The notes under the pieces were generated by a model, which worked only from the letters and a program-made list of their open reading frames with translations, ran no database searches and was not told where the DNA came from. From Chlamydiota bacterium (GTDB lineage Bacteria > Auribacterota > UBA3054 > B51-G9), in the NCBI GenBank assembly GCA_003648225.1, contig QMOL01000032.1, positions 1-15,709 of the forward strand: a DNA stretch of 15,709 nt. Reading direction: 5' to 3'. Numbering within the stretch: the first letter of the stretch is position 1; the number at the start of each line of letters is the position of its first letter. Below are positions 14,992 to 15,709 of this stretch, in pieces. The position numbers and the translations under genes are program-made.

Positions 14992-15019
14992 AGAATAAAT
15001 TTCTCAAATAAGTTATCAA
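14992..15019 (-). promoter_or_regulatory. Candidate promoter of the esterase/GH28-GH18 operon
   Basis: On the minus strand, TTGATA (15019-15014), a 16-base spacer, TATTCT (14997-14992), matching 5 of 6 and 4 of 6 consensus positions. Transcription would start near 14985, at the GGAG (14985-14982), leaving a very short leader. That casts some doubt on it; the start may lie further upstream in the 176-bp gap (14974-15149), which holds no other gene. Confidence 0.28.
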
Positions 15020-15149
15020 TAAAATTATATTTGTATTTCTTAATCGCACTGTCATAAAATATTCGTCTTTTAAAACAGCCACGAAGCTTTTTCTACAGCA
15101 AAGTTATTTCATTGCTTTATTTTGGTCAAGTGTGCTTGCAATCAGGAAA

Positions 15150-15709
15150 TTAATTTATGGAAAGCCATCTCTTTCTAAGCAAATGGGCAGCCGCTTTCGG
15201 TTGACGTTGTCTTGTAAACACGCCTTTTTTGTTGCCGAGAGCTTTGATACAGATTTGCCGTGTCGCAAAATCGGCAAAATTCCATGGATGTTCTCCAATA
15301 ACAAAATCAAGTTTATCAAAAACTTTGTGGTTTAAATCTAATAATTCTTCCTGATATTCTTCAGTATACATTGCGGATGGTAAATTATGAAAACCCGCAA
15401 TCGTATCAGCACCGAATTCAGTCATGAAGATTGGTTTTTTGTGCAGTTCATGCCACTTCCTCAAAACCGTTTCCAATTGATATTCAAGAACATCAAGCCG
15501 TCCGGGAGTTGTGTACCAGGAAAAATAATAATTTACACTTATGACATCAATTAAATGAGCAACTTTAGACAAATGAGGTTTTGAGCAAATTACAATGGTT
15601 ATCGGTCGATTAGGATCAAGTTCGCGAGTGAGCCCGGCTATTTCACTGAAATATTTTTCAGATGAAGGTTCATAGCAATGGGGTTCATTAGCCAAACTCC
15701 ACATAACAA
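15150..15709 (-). CDS. uidA: Glycoside hydrolase family 2 beta-glucuronidase, C-terminal part (cut by window edge)
   Basis: The frame is open through the right edge, so the 5' part of the gene lies outside; the visible portion is about 185 residues of the catalytic barrel. It closely follows E. coli beta-glucuronidase: VMWSLANEP holds the acid/base Glu (numbered 7 from the Met at 15704), MTEFGADT holds the nucleophile Glu96, HPWNFADFAT (139-148) follows, and GNKKGVFTR (157-165) contains the N-x-K motif (Asn158, Lys160) that grips the uronic-acid carboxylate. That motif separates glucuronidases from beta-galactosidases in this family. The enzyme would release beta-linked glucuronic acid from oligosaccharides or conjugates. 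Cellular location cannot be judged without the N-terminus. It ends 176 bp upstream of the esterase-propeller gene on the same strand, so it may head the same regulon. The Met at 15704 is internal, not a start. Confidence 0.92.
   Translation of the reverse strand, partial: VMWSLANEPHCYEPSSEKYFSEIAGLTRELDPNRPITIVICSKPHLSKVAHLIDVISVNYYFSWYTTPGRLDVLEYQLETVLRKWHELHKKPIFMTEFGADTIAGFHNLPSAMYTEEYQEELLDLNHKVFDKLDFVIGEHPWNFADFATRQICIKALGNKKGVFTRQRQPKAAAHLLRKRWLSIN

Noticed and set aside
14891..15082. 63-codon minus-strand frame overlapping the start of the esterase gene
   Set aside because: Out of frame with the signal peptide of the esterase and without family resemblance; most likely chance.

Overview
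The window is an AT-rich bacterial locus for breaking down complex glycans. It holds ten protein-coding genes, one of them cut by the right edge, and no rRNA, tRNA, transposase or phage gene that I could see. The mix of Gfo/Idh/MocA oxidoreductases, xylose-isomerase-like TIM barrels, a CBM9-like lipoprotein and several glycoside hydrolases, with almost no Shine-Dalgarno sequences and with short tandem and hairpin repeats between genes, suggests an environmental or gut heterotroph. My best guess is the PVC group (Lentisphaerota or relatives), with Bacteroidota as the main alternative. No SusC/SusD pair is present to support the latter. This placement is inference.

Layout from left to right. 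(1) Bases 1-1086: a CBM9-like lipoprotein gene (+) bracketed by a perfect 27-bp inverted repeat, with heptamer tandem repeats and hairpins around it. (2) 1087-5747 (-): a two-gene operon, GH31 then GH3, both without signal peptides. (3) 5748-6119: a divergent promoter region holding a GC-rich hairpin. (4) 6120-10230 (+): a mirror-like cluster, Gfo/Idh/MocA, TIM barrel, TIM barrel, Gfo/Idh/MocA; the two outer genes are paralogues about 70% identical without gaps by hand alignment. (5) 10231-10486: an array of short hairpins between convergent genes. (6) 10487-14973 (-): two exported modular proteins 35 bp apart, an esterase joined to a sialidase-like propeller, and a GH28 joined to a GH18. (7) 15150-15709 (-): the C-terminal part of a GH2 beta-glucuronidase related to UidA.

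A reasonable working model, which is inference, is division of labour. The exported or lipid-anchored proteins (CBM9-like, GH28-GH18, esterase-propeller) bind and trim an acetylated, uronic-acid-containing polysaccharide outside the cytoplasm. The GH31 and GH3 enzymes then remove alpha- and beta-linked sugars from imported oligosaccharides, and GH2 would remove beta-glucuronic acid (its location is unknown because the N-terminus is missing). The Gfo-TIM-TIM-Gfo cluster may convert sugars or glycosides through 3-keto intermediates, by analogy with the E. coli ycjQRS pathway and with bacterial oxidation-elimination routes for glycosides.

The most notable items are the GH28-GH18 fusion, whose GH28 half has lost two canonical active-site residues, and the symmetric oxidoreductase-isomerase cluster.
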